A DNA stretch of 64,000 nt from Emydura subglobosa. Its lineage: Eukaryota > Chordata > Testudines > Chelidae. A program made the translations under genes and the position numbers. This document shows positions 22,200 through 33,227 of this stretch, piece after piece; positions within the stretch are counted from its first letter, which is position 1, and each line of letters starts with the position of its first letter. The notes beneath the pieces are model-generated. The model was given only the letters and a program-made list of their open reading frames with translations. It was not told where the DNA came from and searched no databases. The stretch is taken from contig ML679946.1 of the NCBI GenBank assembly GCA_007922225.1, forward strand, positions 95,114,759-95,178,758, given 5' to 3'.

Positions 22200-23185
22200 T
22201 TGAGGGATGTTTTGAGAAACCTATTTTTTTCATATCATCTTATGAACAACTGGCATTTTCCAATCAGCTCCACATATCACAGTACCTCTTGCAGCAGAAT
22301 TGATATGGGTGTTTTGCAGGGCTGGGTTAGGGCAATTCATGGCAGAGTGGCAAGCAGATACTTTCTCCTGGGGGCTTCCGTCATGGTGCTTCAGAATCTA
22401 CACTTTCATTTATTACCAAATAAAACCTAACTCTTACCGTTCGTCAGCTGAATTTTGAAACAACACTCCTGTGTAAATGGACAAAATGATATCTGACTGA
22501 GTCTACAGACAGCCTGAAACTCAGCTCAGAGCAGTGTGAAATGGCTCCATTCATTTGAATGGGACATTACCTCTGCAGCCTATGACAAAGTAAACATCAC
22601 TGTCATTAACTGCTGATCAAATGACGAACACCTTTTCAATTTGCTGTGAGTGACATCTCATTTTGCCAACAAAAGAGGTTGGAGCTTTGACTGTGGCCAG
22701 AGCCTGGATTGTGGGCGGAGTTTGAGAGAGTACCACCACTTATTTTTTTCAAGCCCGATCTTTCGTCTTATAGCCTGATCCACCAGGAAGGAATCTTATT
22801 TTCTACGATAGCCATTAGTTTAGGATGAACTTCCCCCTTTGACTTGCAAAATGTTCAGAGCATGGTTGGTTCTATACTCCATTTTACCTGGGTCCTAGTT
22901 TTACCATGTTTTTAATGTCCTGAGCCTCCATGGTAATCTTATCTCAGGTTTTGATCACGTTCTGTGGATGACAGCCTAGACTTTCCAGTTGAATCTCAGG
23001 ATAGAAAGTTTAAGTAACGGAACTGTGATTACCAAGAGCTAAAATCTTCCTTTTCCGGATTGCTTTTTAACTATTTCCCAGTTTAAAGCTTGCTGGCAAT
23101 TCTCTACCAAGAGCCCTCTTGCCAATGAAGGGGAGGTAGAAGCAGCCTGCTATTTTTCTGACAAAGAAGAGGGTCTCACATCTGT
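22200..23185. other. Non-coding sequence, no gene seen
   Basis: No supported feature. Open frames are short (up to 76 codons) and unrecognisable. Confidence 0.5.
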
Positions 23186-23189
23186 GTAA

Positions 23190-23356
23190 ATGGCTTTTAT
23201 TAACCCATAGGCCTGTCTCTGTTGGCATAACTGCATCTACAGGGGAGGGGAATGGGGAGGAGGTGGTCAGCAGAGCTGTGTCAGTCAGGGGTGTGGCTTA
23301 TCATATTCCCGACTGACATAGCAATCCTGTTCTAAGTTTTAAGTGTAGACCAAGTC
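23190..23356 (+). mobile_element. Partial MITE with internal hairpin
   Basis: The phrases TAACCCATAGGCCTGTCTC, GGCATAACTGCATCTACAGG and TTTTAAGTGTAGACCAAG are typical of a turtle miniature element whose ends read 'TGTAGAC'. GTCAGTCAGGGGTGTG at 23280-23295 pairs with CATATTCCCGACTGAC at 23302-23317, with only a few mismatches. Full terminal repeats are not visible. Confidence 0.5.
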
Positions 23357-24030
23357 TCAGACAATGTTAAGGCTCCTATGGGATTCCAAAGTCCTGCCCT
23401 AGCCTCCTTTTGGGTTGCTTGAAGTCACGCTGCAGTTACAGGAGGTTTCCATTAGACGGCACTGTACTACAGGTGGTAGCAGCTCTACAGTACCCAGGCT
23501 CAGCAGTGAAGGAACAAGAAGCCCTTATTTCTTTGTAGTTCTCTTTGTCGTGTTCACTGCACTATTAACGGCAAGAGCTGTTCAGGAACCTGACCAGAGC
23601 ACCTGTTAATGATACTGCATTGGGTACAGCTGCAATGGCCATTGATCCTTCCTGATCCCACATCCACCCTTATTACATAGCAGCAATGCAGTGAGCACAT
23701 ATCCCTGTATTTAACAACTGCTGTTGATGCATTGTTCTTCTCTCTTAATAAAGAGTGCGGGGAAAAATATGGCTTTCCTATATAGTTAAAGGGTATGGGG
23801 GGACTTGAAAATATTTTAAAATAACTATATGCCTTTATGGCTGCTGAATATCTGAAATAGCATGGGAGAGGAGATTTACTTGGTGGGAGAGATTTTAAAT
23901 TTATTGATTTGGTCAAATTGATATTCGCATTTCACAACCCCCACAGTTGGGGCTCCGCAGTTCCCTGTGAGCTGCGATCGTAGCATGCACCATGCTATGA
24001 CATAGTAGCTGCTACCGTTATCCTGTCAGC
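23357..24030. other. Non-coding sequence, no gene seen
   Basis: Nothing supported. The 120-codon minus-strand frame at 23554-23916 has no recognisable domain. Confidence 0.5.
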
Positions 24031-24104
24031 ACAAGCCAAAGTCAATTGACCTGGGCTCTGAGACTCAGCCCTGCGGGTCTTTTATTGCAGTGTAGAGACA
24101 CACA
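24031..24104 (+). mobile_element. Harbinger-like MITE, right end
   Basis: The segment reads GTCAATTGACCTGGGCTCTG, ..CCCTGCGGGTCTTTTATTG then CAGTGTAGAGACA. TTATTGCAGTGTAGA is the complement of the TCTACACTGCAATTAA start at 35647, so this is the opposite end of a related miniature. Confidence 0.5.
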
Positions 24105-24797
24105 ATCTCAAAACCACTGCCCATAACTTAGCACAAGGTCTCAAGGGACTGAGCCATCAGAGTCTAACATATCTCTGGATCTGTGCTCCCAGCAATTCAT
24201 CATGGAGTGTGGAGGTAAGTCGCAGGGCGATTTAAAGATACTCTCAGTGCAGCTCATTTACTAGAGCTCATGTACTAGACCTTTTTTTGAAAGATTTTCA
24301 TCTCTCGCTGTTAAGTCTTCATTCTTTATAACCACCACTATTCATTGAAAGGAAAACGTCTGCATAATAAATTGTTTAGTCAGGAAATGGCATGAGCATT
24401 AATTTAAAAAGCGTTAATGGGATGCATTGCACATTTATATGCAACTCAGAGAAACTTGTTCTAGTCCTAATTGCTTCAGTTCTGCTTCATATTTTCCAAC
24501 TGCAGCATAATGGTGTTGAAGTGGAGTAGCTGCAAACTGCATTAATTGCTGGTTTGGAAGCTACAGGGACAATGTGAATGTACTGGATTGAATATAGGAT
24601 TAGGCACCTAGATTTCCTGAGTTCTACAGTGTGGTACTGGGCAAGTCATTTAGGCTGGACTTTACAAACATTTGTGCGTCAGTGATGTGGGAGCAAATGC
24701 CCATTAACTTGTGCTCCTAAGTCACTTAGGCACTTTTGAAAATTCCCCTTCCCCCAGTTGTGATTTTGAAATCCAACTAGGAAGTTTAGCCCCATAG
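24105..24797. other. Non-coding sequence, no gene seen
   Basis: Nothing coding. Near 24700-24740, CCTAAGTCACTTAGGCACTTTTGAAAATTCC matches wording common in old amniote repeats. It also resembles the ends of the fold-back element at 52.5 kb. Confidence 0.45.
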
Positions 24798-25189
24798 AGT
24801 ATGTCTACCCTGCAACATAAACCTGGATTCAGGCTCAAGCCCTGACCCTCGCTTCCACCTACAGACAGATCTCTTGGACCCACAGTCCTAGGATCCTGTG
24901 ATATTGGAGGGGAAGTCAAGGCTGGACCCAGGGTTCGAGCCTTATCATTTTGCACTGCAGACACACACACACCCCCGGACTCCTTGGAGTCCATCAAGAT
25001 ATCCCATGATATTATGAGCTGACTTCCTTTGTCCTCGGTCGCCCAAGAATCATCACTTGACTCCAGGGAAATGGACACAACCCCCCTTGTTTCAGTACAA
25101 CAGCTCGGTACTTAACTCTTCCATTTTATTCTGAGCACTGAGCTGCAAACACACCTTCGGAAAACCTTCAGCATTCACAATGCAGGCTG

Positions 25190-25810
25190 ACCAGAAGAAA
25201 TCTTTTACAAGACGCCCTGCATCATGATCATGGGAGCACAGCCAGATTTTGGCTAACCTCCGGGGCGAGGCCAGCAAAACAATTGATTTTAGTAAGTGTA
25301 GCGGGATTGACTACGCATACCAGCCTATAGGGAAGAAGCTGGTGGCACCGGAAATTTACTGGATCAGCCACTGCAGGGAAGGGATTAAGCAGCTCAAGAG
25401 CGAATACCAAAAAACCAGGGACCACAACTGCACCTCTGGCAACTTGCCCACATTGTAGCTGTTTTATTGACTGGGTTTTGCCCATATTGTAGCTGTTTTA
25501 TTGACTGGGTTCTGGGGACTACACTGAGCCAACACTGGTGCATGTGGACCTGGTCAGATGGCGTAGTAACCCGCTGGCCCCAGGAGCCAGCCTAGGAATT
25601 GAGGGGACCCAGCAGCAGGTGCCCAATGAGGCAAATGCAGTGACTTCTCCTGACACCAGTCCCAGAGGAGGCTTTGTCACAGGAGCAGCTGCAGTACGTC
25701 CTGCAGCTGTTCTCAGAGGTGCTTTTTGATGCCCCCCACCCCCAAGGAATGACCCGCTGTAGAACCAGCAGCAGAAACGGAAGAGGGAGAAGCTGCTGCC
25801 AAGCCTGGTA
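25190..25810 (+). pseudogene. Myb/SANT-like exon of Harbinger copy C
   Basis: The frame carries a TGA where copy B has the first conserved tryptophan region (RRPAS*SWEHSQ). It then reads ILANLRGEASKTIDFSK, YQPIGKKLVAP, HCREGIKQLKSEYQKTRDHN and a stop at 25456. The C-R-x-x-I-K-x-L-K-x-x-Y motif of the third helix is well kept. After the stop a 34-bp tandem duplication interrupts the frame. Downstream, a GGFVTGAAAVRPAAVL-like reading lies beside the conserved EQLQ-x-x-L block in another frame. A GTAAGT donor stands at 25810. The protein would be a nuclear DNA-binding partner of transposase, but this copy is dead. Confidence 0.55.
25446..25513. repeat. 34-bp tandem duplication
   Basis: Two adjacent 34-base units beginning GCCCACATTGTAGCTG and GCCCATATTGTAGCTG differ at only two positions. 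The second unit is absent from copy B, so the duplication is private to this copy. Confidence 0.9.
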
Positions 25811-26722
25811 AGTTTTGGGCTCCATTTTTGTGTTTATTAATATAGGAATGGGAGGGATTTCTGCTCTCTAAATCAATGCAACACATTATAAACCCGGGGA
25901 GCAGACTGCATGACAGCATCTTGGTGTCCCCAGCCCCACCGGGTGGAATTCAAAAATACAGACTGGGAAACAGACAGTAAAACAAGCATGTAAAAGTGAC
26001 TGGACAGAAGCACATTTCTGATGGTACATTCCAGTCTGTTAAAATAAGAACCTTGTATTACTTTCCCTGTATAGCCCAAGATCCAGTGTGCTTCAACAGC
26101 AGCAGCGGGAACGGCAAGTTATGCACTACAAACTGCAGCACGTTGGGAGAACTTCCTGGCTCCTGCCAGGATATACCCGCTGCCCTCCCAGCAGGAAGTT
26201 TCAGCCCTGACTGAGGCTGGGCGCATGAGGCAGGCAAGCAGAGAAGAGGCCGATGGACTGTAATTCTGGTCTATGTTTCCTTGCAGAATAAAACCTTGTT
26301 CCTAATGGTTGGTCTGAGTGGGTCTGGTCTGAGGTGACTACACACTGACACACGACGCAGAGCACACAGAGGAGCCTCAGGTCCAGTTTCCTAAAATTGC
26401 GTAAAAAGTCACAAGGCAGATTTTCCCTATCTTGAACAACCTCATGCTAGGCTAGTAGACAGGAGGGGCTACACTGGTATGTACGCCGCTTGGTGCCAAC
26501 CCAACCGTGTAACAAGCCACCTGAAAAGACTGAACAGTACATGCCAGCGAAGAGGTTAAGCTGTAACTCATTCCTGGTAAATTCCATGGCTGATGAAATC
26601 ATTAGTCCCAAATATGACGGGGGGTTGAATGCAGTCCAGAAATTTGCAGGTGGGGAGAAGAAGGATGGCAATGGAGTTCTGCGTGTTTGCAGGCAACCCT
26701 AGTAGAAGCTGTGGGGGGGAGG

Positions 26723-26730
26723 CACTAAAG
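26723..26730. repeat. Left 8-bp target site duplication of the hAT-like element
   Basis: CACTAAAG directly abuts the left terminal repeat. The partner CACTAAGG lies at 27191-27198. Confidence 0.9.
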
Positions 26731-27190
26731 CAGTGGTTCCCAACCTTTTTGGCTTGAGGGCCACAGCTATTATTTTTACAACCCTGAAGGGCTACCAGTC
26801 TCTGCCACGAGCCAGAGGGAAGGAGTTCGGCAAGGAGGCTGCCTCCCTCCTCGCTGATCTCCCGTCCCCCTGGCTGCAGCAGGGAAACTACACCCATCCT
26901 GTAGCCCCGTGCGCTCCACCTGGGTCCCTAGGCAGTGGCTCCCTTCTGCAGCCAGGGGGACAGGAGATCAGTGCTCCCCTCCCTCTGGCCCCAGCGCCTA
27001 GGGGCCCAGGCAGAGCACTGCACCAGTCTTTTAGCCCCGTGGCAATGCACTCTGCCTGGGTCCTTAGGCAGCATCTCCCTGTGCAGCCAGTGGGGGGCGG
27101 GAGGGGGTGAGCAGGAAGAGGAGCGGTGGGCCACTTTGAAAGCCCCCGCGGGCCACTTTTGGCCCATTGGCCACAGGTTGGGAACCACTG
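26731..27190. mobile_element. Non-autonomous hAT-like element with TIRs and 8-bp target duplication
   Basis: The left end CAGTGGTTCCCAACCT is the exact complement of the right end AGGTTGGGAACCACTG, a 16-bp perfect terminal inverted repeat. It is flanked by CACTAAAG (26723-26730) and CACTAAGG (27191-27198), an 8-bp target duplication with one mismatch. Both features are diagnostic of hAT transposons of the Charlie-like type. The 460-base GC-rich interior has no transposase. It lies in the intron of the Harbinger copy C gene and so inserted later. Confidence 0.93.
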
Positions 27191-27198
27191 CACTAAGG
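27191..27198. repeat. Right 8-bp target site duplication of the hAT-like element
   Basis: CACTAAGG directly abuts the right terminal repeat and differs from the left copy at one base. Confidence 0.9.
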
Positions 27199-27784
27199 CA
27201 TGCGGAAGCTAACACAGCTTCCTCATGAATTCTGACCCAATCCCGGGTAGCTACAAATGTTTTCCAGAGCAGGAACTCCAGACAGGTAGTCACATTTCAG
27301 GGAGGAGCATATTTCACAGGGCTGCCTCAGACGCTGACCAGCTCTCCCCACTTTTAGATGGGCTGTTCAGCCACCATACATTTGACTACATCAGCGGCAC
27401 TCATGCCTGGTTTCCTTCAGCAGCTTGGAATAACACCTCTCTTTGCAATCAGGCACCACAAGAATGGTTATGTCCCCCAAACCGTGCCATGCCTGAAATG
27501 GCAGAACAGGCTTTTGCAGCACAGCACAGCCAACGACCTCTCCCCAAACTCTATTTCTTGGGGGGGAGGAGGAGGAGAAGCAGAGAGTTGTGATTTTTCA
27601 CTTACCAGTCTCTCAGCAATTAATTGCAATTAACCTGGCCGCATGCTGGGAGCTTTTGTGGTCTGAAGCAACCCTTGGCCAATCTACTGAAATTCAATTT
27701 GGAAAAGTAGCGTTCTCGGCCTTTGAAATGCACGAGGATTTTTCCTGTGCTCCTGCAGTGAGCTAGTTGAGACAATAACCCTCT

Positions 27785-28105
27785 GTGTCTTGTCCTATTC
27801 CTGGCCCCTCGACCTCTACAGGCTGCAGCAGCCCCACAGCTCACCCACGTGGCAGCAGAAGCCTGGCTCACCGTACCTTCACGCACTGTTCCATCTGGAA
27901 GTGTTTCCATGATGAACTTGTGGTTGAAGTTCTGGACAGGGCCAACAAGCAAGATGAGTACCCAGAGCAAAGGGACCTGCAGCAAGAAGAAAGGCTCAGG
28001 CTGACTTCACAGCTGGAGGACAAGATAGTGGCACGTGATCAGGTACTTGGTTCACAGTTTCTGGAACAGGAACGGTGGTTAAGGGAGGAAGACAGAGTGC
28101 AATAG
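27785..28105 (+). pseudogene. Second exon of the Harbinger Myb-like gene, copy C
   Basis: This open frame contains EVLDRANKQDEYPEQRDLQQ and FLEQERWLREEDRVQ, closely matching copy B's exon at 18590. The acceptor is probably GACCTCTACAG at about 27812-27822, at the position equivalent to CCTTGTACCTCAG in copy B. A TAG follows RVQ at once, whereas copy B reads on through QNKDLFGMLLALMA. The lost tail is still legible downstream (GGGGCTGCTGGCTCTAATGG). It is therefore a truncated relic. Charged residues in a heptad-like spacing suggest a coiled coil. Confidence 0.6.
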
Positions 28106-28541
28106 AGAGAACTGATTGAGGGGCTGCTGGCTCTAATGGCCGGAAGAGTGCAGGCTCCTGCTGCACCTTCACGAGGGCTGCTTCCCCTCTGCAGTACCCT
28201 GGCCTGCATTACTGGAACAGCTTGGATGGCTCCATGGCTGGGTGGCCCATGCAGTCAGCCCCTATGAGTGGCTGAACAGGACAAATGAGCCCCAGGTAGT
28301 CCTGGGTGCTGTGAACCCCTCCCCTTTCAACACTTTCCCTGGCACCAACTGTGCAGCAAATGTAGGAAGGAAGGGAAAGCAGAATGGGGGAGAGGAGCGG
28401 GAAGGGACATGCAGTAGTAGGGGGTGCCTTGTACATAGTTTCAGTGTTTGCACTTGTTTGTGCACTTTATTCTTGGTTACTTTTAAAGCGTTGGCAGCTG
28501 GGCAATGATTTAATATTGTACGTTTCCAAGAAACATGTAAA

Positions 28542-28547
28542 AATAAA
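28542..28547 (+). terminator. Poly(A) signal AATAAA of the Harbinger gene, copy C
   Basis: The position equals that of the signal in copy B (19367), with TTTAATATTGT about 30 bases before it in both copies. Confidence 0.6.
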
Positions 28548-28745
28548 GGTTTGCATTGTATAAAGAAGTGTTATTGTCAGCACTGCAACACATACGATGT
28601 GTATTTCAAATAAAGGAAAACATGATCTGGGACAATGGCAGGTTATATGCAAAACCCATGTCTCAATACAGCAAAATATATCCATCCATTCTGTTCGGGA
28701 CCTCCCCATTTCATAAGCGGTCATGTCATTCAAAAGTACAGTGCG

Positions 28746-29819
28746 TAACAACAAAAAGACAATAGACTTATCTGCCGCATTAACTTGTAGACTGTTCTTG
28801 CTTTTATCTTGCTGCCACTGTGTGGTAAGTAAAGATATATCTGTGCTGTTTTTAAGTGCACCAATAATAAAAAGATATTTTGAAAAACACACATTTGGGG
28901 ATTCAGGGATCAAAGTCTGATTTTTGCATGACGTATCTAGCATATTAGAATCTAGTTCTTCCCTGATTTCCCACCCTGTGTGACTCCATTAATGTCAGGG
29001 GTAAGCCTGTGTAGAAATTGGCCTTTAGTGTAATTAGGGTTTTTAATACAAAAAAGGAATAAATGCAGCTCACAAATGCTGTCTGACCAAAACCTGACCT
29101 TCTGCTGATCTAATATCTGTGCTTTTCAAACACTTGAAAAGCAAAGCAGAAACTGACAAATGATTTAAATGAGACAACTACAACATTTTGTATACAACAT
29201 GGATGCAAAGTGCATCTCCAGTGCAATGGGCAGGAATGGACTGGAACCGTGCTCTCCCAGTGTGTTTGTGACTCACACAAATGTCTGAGAATATTTACTG
29301 CAGTGTAAGCGACAGTGAATGGATGAGCCAGTGTTTGTAAATTATACTCTCTTTGATGTTTCTCCAGGGCAAACCTGAATAATAAACCACAGTCTATTTG
29401 GTAATACATGACATATATAAACATTAACAGGCCCAGGGCCTAATCCAAAACTGATTGAAGTCAGTGGGAGTTTTTCCATGGATTTCAATGGCCTTTGGAT
29501 GAGACTCCTAGTCAGAAAATATTGGATACGCTGCACTTATCAGTGATATTTGCTCAAAAGACCCATTGACATTGAAGGGAAATTTGTGCATTGCACAAGG
29601 ACAGAATATTGCTTACAATACCAGTTAGTCTTCATGTGAAGGGGAAAAGCCCCTGTGATGCTAGGCCCGAAAAACCCAAGCAACTTTACAAATTGCATTG
29701 CCCAAATCTGACCTTTAAAGACATATTATAGGAAAATACAATGGTAGTGAGGATCATTCCTCATAAGGAGACTAGAACTTTGATATACAAGTGTATTGTT
29801 GGTAGTTATTTGGTGTTGT
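28746..29819. other. Non-coding sequence, no gene seen
   Basis: Nothing coding. Around 29436-29512, AGTCAGTGGGAGTTTTTCC and GATTTCAATGG are wording common in old amniote repeats. The 158-codon minus-strand frame 28467-28943 has no domain that I can recognise. Confidence 0.45.
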
Positions 29820-30408
29820 GTACATATCTCGTTAGAGGTTAGCAGTGTAGATGAACTGCTTTCCTGTCTATCACTGTTCTATTGATTAAGAGTTCAAAAG
29901 GAACATATGAACATTCAGATGGAACTTTGAATATAATAATACTATTGTTTGTATTTCTCTTTGAAGGTTAAGTAGTAAATGGTTGTAAATGGCCAATTGC
30001 CTTATGCTAATGTAACTAGTTACTAGTGTGCACAGGACATAGGAGATGATACTTGAGAGTCCCAAGTAATCATCTATTAATTGTTCAAGGAGGCACCTGC
30101 TGTCAAGAAAATATTGGTCAGCCTGCATGGATCTATAAAAGACTCTAGTGGACTGATCCTTTTTGTCTCAAATCTATCCAAGCTTGTCAGGGAAAGTTTG
30201 TTCGCAAGATTGGGATCCCAGCACCAGCCTGGAATCACCCTGCTAATTCTCATGGGGGAATTTGAACAAACTCTGCACATAGACTATTTAGTCTTCATTT
30301 CTCTGGACTGAATGACTAACAAAGAAGCTCTAAACAAAGACTGATGACCTCCAAGCTGTTTGGGTAATTTCAGAGACTTTGCAATTTAAGAACTTTGCAA
30401 TTTAGTTA

Positions 30409-31540
30409 TCATAGAATCATAGAAGAAAATTAAAGTTGGAAGAGACCTCAGGAGGTCATCTATTCCAAACCCCTGCTCAGAGCAGAACTAACCTCAGCTA
30501 AATCATCCCAGCCAGGGCTTTCTCAAGCCGCAGCTTAAAAACCTCTAAAGATGGAGATTCTACCACCTCCCTAGGAGGTGTAACCCATTCCAGTGCTTCA
30601 CCATCCTCCTAGTGAAAAATGTTTTCCTAATATCCAACCTAGACCTCATCCACTGCAACTTGAGACCATTGCTCCTTGTTCTGTCATCTACTACCATTGA
30701 GAACAGCCTAGCTCCATCCTCCCTGGAATCCCCTTTCAGGTAGTTAAAGGCTGTTATCAAATCCCCCCTCATTCTTCTCTTTTGCAGACTAAACAAGCCT
30801 AGTTCCCTCAGCCTCTCCTCATAAGTCTTGTGCTCCAGCCCCCTAATCATTTTTGTTGCCCTCCGCTGTACCCTCTCCAACTTGTCCACATCGTTTTTAT
30901 AGTAGGGGGCCCAAAACTGGACACAATACTCCAAATGCGGCCTCACCAATGCTGAATAGAGGGGAATAATCACTTCCCTCGATCTGCTGGCAATGTTCCT
31001 ACTAATGCAGCCCAATATGTTACTAGCCTTCTTGGCAACCAGGGCACACTTCTGACTCATATCCAGCTTCTTATTCACTATAACCCCCAGGTCCTTTTCT
31101 GCAGAACTGCTGCCTAGCCTGTCGGTCCCCAGTCTATAGCTGTGCATGGGATTCTTCCTTCCTAAGTGGAGGACTCTGCACTTGTCCTTGTTGAACCTCA
31201 TCAGATTTATTTTGGCCCAATCCTCCAATTTGTCTAGGTCACTCTGTATCCTATCCCTACCTTCCAGGGTATCTACCACTCCCCCTATCTTAGTGTCATC
31301 TGCAAACTTGCTGAGGGTGCAATCAACCCCATCATCCAGATCATTAATGAAGATGTTGAACAAAACCGGCCCCAGGACCGACCCCTGGGGCACTCCGCTT
31401 GTTACCGGCTGCCAGTTAGACATCGAGCCATTGATCGCAGCCTGTTGAGCCCGATGATCTAGCCAGCTCTCTATCCATTTTATAGTCCATTCATTCAACC
31501 CATACTTCTTTAACTTGCTGATAAGAATAGTGTGGGAGAA
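30409..31540 (-). mobile_element. CR1 LINE, 5'-truncated, best-preserved copy
   Basis: The minus-strand element starts at its 3' tail (ATCATAGAATCATAGAAG at about 30409) and runs back through the 3' UTR and ORF2 to a 5' truncation within the reverse transcriptase, near 31540. A 1.1-kb CR1 with only one frameshift is relatively young. It sits within an older LTR-like repeat. Confidence 0.93.
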
Positions 31541-31546
31541 TAACAT
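30560..31546 (-). CDS. Truncated CR1 ORF2 (reverse transcriptase C-terminal two thirds)
   Basis: A 328-codon frame reads as non-LTR reverse transcriptase: [20 protein letters not shown], the conserved [20 protein letters not shown], the catalytic [10 protein letters not shown] with both aspartates, then [29 protein letters not shown], and the thumb block [16 protein letters not shown]. The intact enzyme copies LINE RNA into DNA at a nicked target in the nucleus. Here the endonuclease and the RT N-terminus are missing. The first methionine lies at the truncation point and probably comes from flanking DNA. Near the end, a 5-base insertion at about 30574 shifts [12 protein letters not shown] to [11 protein letters not shown] and stops it early. 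It cannot be active. Confidence 0.88.
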   Translation of the reverse strand: MLFSHTILISKLKKYGLNEWTIKWIESWLDHRAQQAAINGSMSNWQPVTSGVPQGSVLGPVLFNIFINDLDDGVDCTLSKFADDTKIGGVVDTLEGRDRIQSDLDKLEDWAKINLMRFNKDKCRVLHLGRKNPMHSYRLGTDRLGSSSAEKDLGVIVNKKLDMSQKCALVAKKASNILGCISRNIASRSREVIIPLYSALVRPHLEYCVQFWAPYYKNDVDKLERVQRRATKMIRGLEHKTYEERLRELGLFSLQKRRMRGDLITAFNYLKGDSREDGARLFSMVVDDRTRSNGLKLQWMRSRLDIRKTFFTRRMVKHWNGLHLLGRW

Positions 31547-31860
31547 CTCTACTTTGAAACTGACCTAAGAGCGTTATTTTCATCTGTGTATGTATACTGA
31601 CCTTTTGACCATTACTCTCTTTCCTTTTTTAAAATAAATGTTAGTTTAGTTAATAAGCATTGACTTTAAGCGTGTGTTGAGTAAGATCTGATCTATTCAT
31701 TGACCTGTTGGGTAATATGTCCAATCCTTTGGGATTGATAGAACTTTTTTTATATATGATGGATAAAGATTTTCAGTAATTCCCATCATATTTGACTTGG
31801 CTGTCTGGGTGCTAGCCAAAGGGCTGGATAGTTTTAAGGGAACTGTGTTTTGTCTACTGA

Positions 31861-33219
31861 ATGACCAGTGAGGACATCAGAACCTGTTTGTTGCTGGTTT
31901 GGTATCTCTTATGGAAGAAAACCTACCCGTATGCAGGGCTTTGCCTGCCCCATTCTTTGCAGTTTGCCCTATTTAAGCTATCTCAGCATGGCTCCTCCGG
32001 AGGCCAATGTCACAGCCCCTCAGGAAATTTCTGCATAAAAAAGTGATGTAGGCATTCAAGTCTCATCTACGCCTAATCCCCTGCCTCCTGCTGGTACCTC
32101 CATGTATTCAAATGCTCCTCTCAAAAGTTCATAGTCACATTATAGCCAGTTCTATTTTCACCAGAAAGATACATGCTTTGAACCAGCTCCGCAGCCCAGG
32201 GAAATCAATCTGAAGGCTTCCACTGACTTCGATGGACTTTTGGATCAAGCCCATTAGTAGCCTGATACTGGTTTCAGTGAAGACTCTGGAAAAACTCTGA
32301 TTTCAATGGGAGTAGGATTGGGTTCTATGCAATATAAGCCACTGAACTTTAGAAAAATACCCTCTCACCAATCCTATAGCTAAGACAATGAGAAGGATTT
32401 GTATTATTTCTTGTAGTCGTTTGGGCCCAGGTCCTCAAATGTAGTTACGTGTCAAACTTCCATTGATTTCAATGGATGTTAGATGCCTAAATACCATGGA
32501 TGGTCTGGGACTTGGTGCCTATAAATCCAAAGCTCTTGCTGTGCACGCTAATGCAATTCTGTTTAGAGCACTGTCACAAAATCCAAGCTTTTAGCTCAAG
32601 GGGTTAAAACCGCTTCACTTCAATATTTTTACAAACATAGAAATCTCTGGTTTCTCTCTGCTGAATGAGAACAAGCACAGTAAATACATTAGGAAAGAAA
32701 TTCTTGCCAACTCAACCCATGTTAAGAATAAGGGGAAAAATACAAACAAAGTAAGTTAGCTTGAGTCAAAACAACAAGAAAATCCAAGAGGTCTGGATGG
32801 TATTTCTGAGTTGAGAAGAACTAGCATTTAGTTTTGTTCAGTATTATAATTAAGTAGGAGGGTTGTACTTGCTAATCCTGCTGTAGTTTTCATAGTGACA
32901 CAATGCCATCTATCTGTTGACATTGCATGGAAAACCCAGGTCTATGCATGCTAGGTTACAAAAGCTTTCTGTCTCTGATTCTGATTCTAAAATAAGAGGG
33001 ACAACATGTCTTATCTCCATGGCTGCGGAATGCCATTTGTGGGTTTTCACTCCACACATGCACATATATACAAGGTAAAGCTTCCCCATGATGGCAATAT
33101 ATGGAAGATGGTCAACTGGTGACAAGACAGCCGAACCGAGCCCATGCACGCATGCACTTTTTTCTCTAGAATATTCCAGATTTGATTGCATGCTTTGGAT
33201 ACATATTGTTGCCTCCTTG
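31861..33219. other. Non-coding sequence, no gene seen
   Basis: No supported gene. Around 32215-32330 and 32455-32480, phrases with 'GATTTCAATGG' belong to common old amniote repeat wording. Confidence 0.5.
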
Positions 33220-33227
33220 GCCTGAGC
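33220..33227. repeat. Left target site duplication of the hAT-like element
   Basis: GCCTGAGC, identical to 33641-33648. Confidence 0.9.

Larger units (their letters stand above)
24798..28745 (+). mobile_element. PIF/Harbinger-like element, copy C
   Basis: The left edge is AGTATGTCTACCCTGCAACA, again close to the TATGTCTACACTGCAATTAA end. The order is the same as in copy B: a lead region, CTTCCATTTTATTCTGAGCA, the SANT-like exon, a splice donor CTG|GTAAGT at 25810, the coiled-coil exon, and AATAAA at 28542-28547. Similarity to copy B continues after the poly(A) signal to about 28735 (CCCCATTTCATAAGCGGTCA against CCCCATTTCAAAATCAGTCA). A hAT-like element (26731-27190) was inserted in the intron. 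No right terminal repeat is seen. Confidence 0.6.
29820..31860 (+). mobile_element. Old LTR-like repeat, split by a CR1
   Basis: A TATA-like TCTATAAAAGACTC stands at 30131-30144. An AAATAAATGTTAGTTTAG poly(A)-like stretch stands at about 31631-31648, after the CR1. Left of the CR1 the text ends ..AAGAACTTTGCAATTTAGTTATC. Right of it the text resumes CATCTCTACTTTGAAACTGA. From memory these two parts are adjacent in a repeat family common in turtles. The class is inferred from the TATA and AATAAA order. I see no LTR ends or internal genes. Confidence 0.4.

Noticed and set aside
28467..28943. 158-codon minus-strand frame after Harbinger copy C
   Set aside because: No domain recognised, and the equivalent region of copy B does not keep a similar frame by eye. 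Probably chance.
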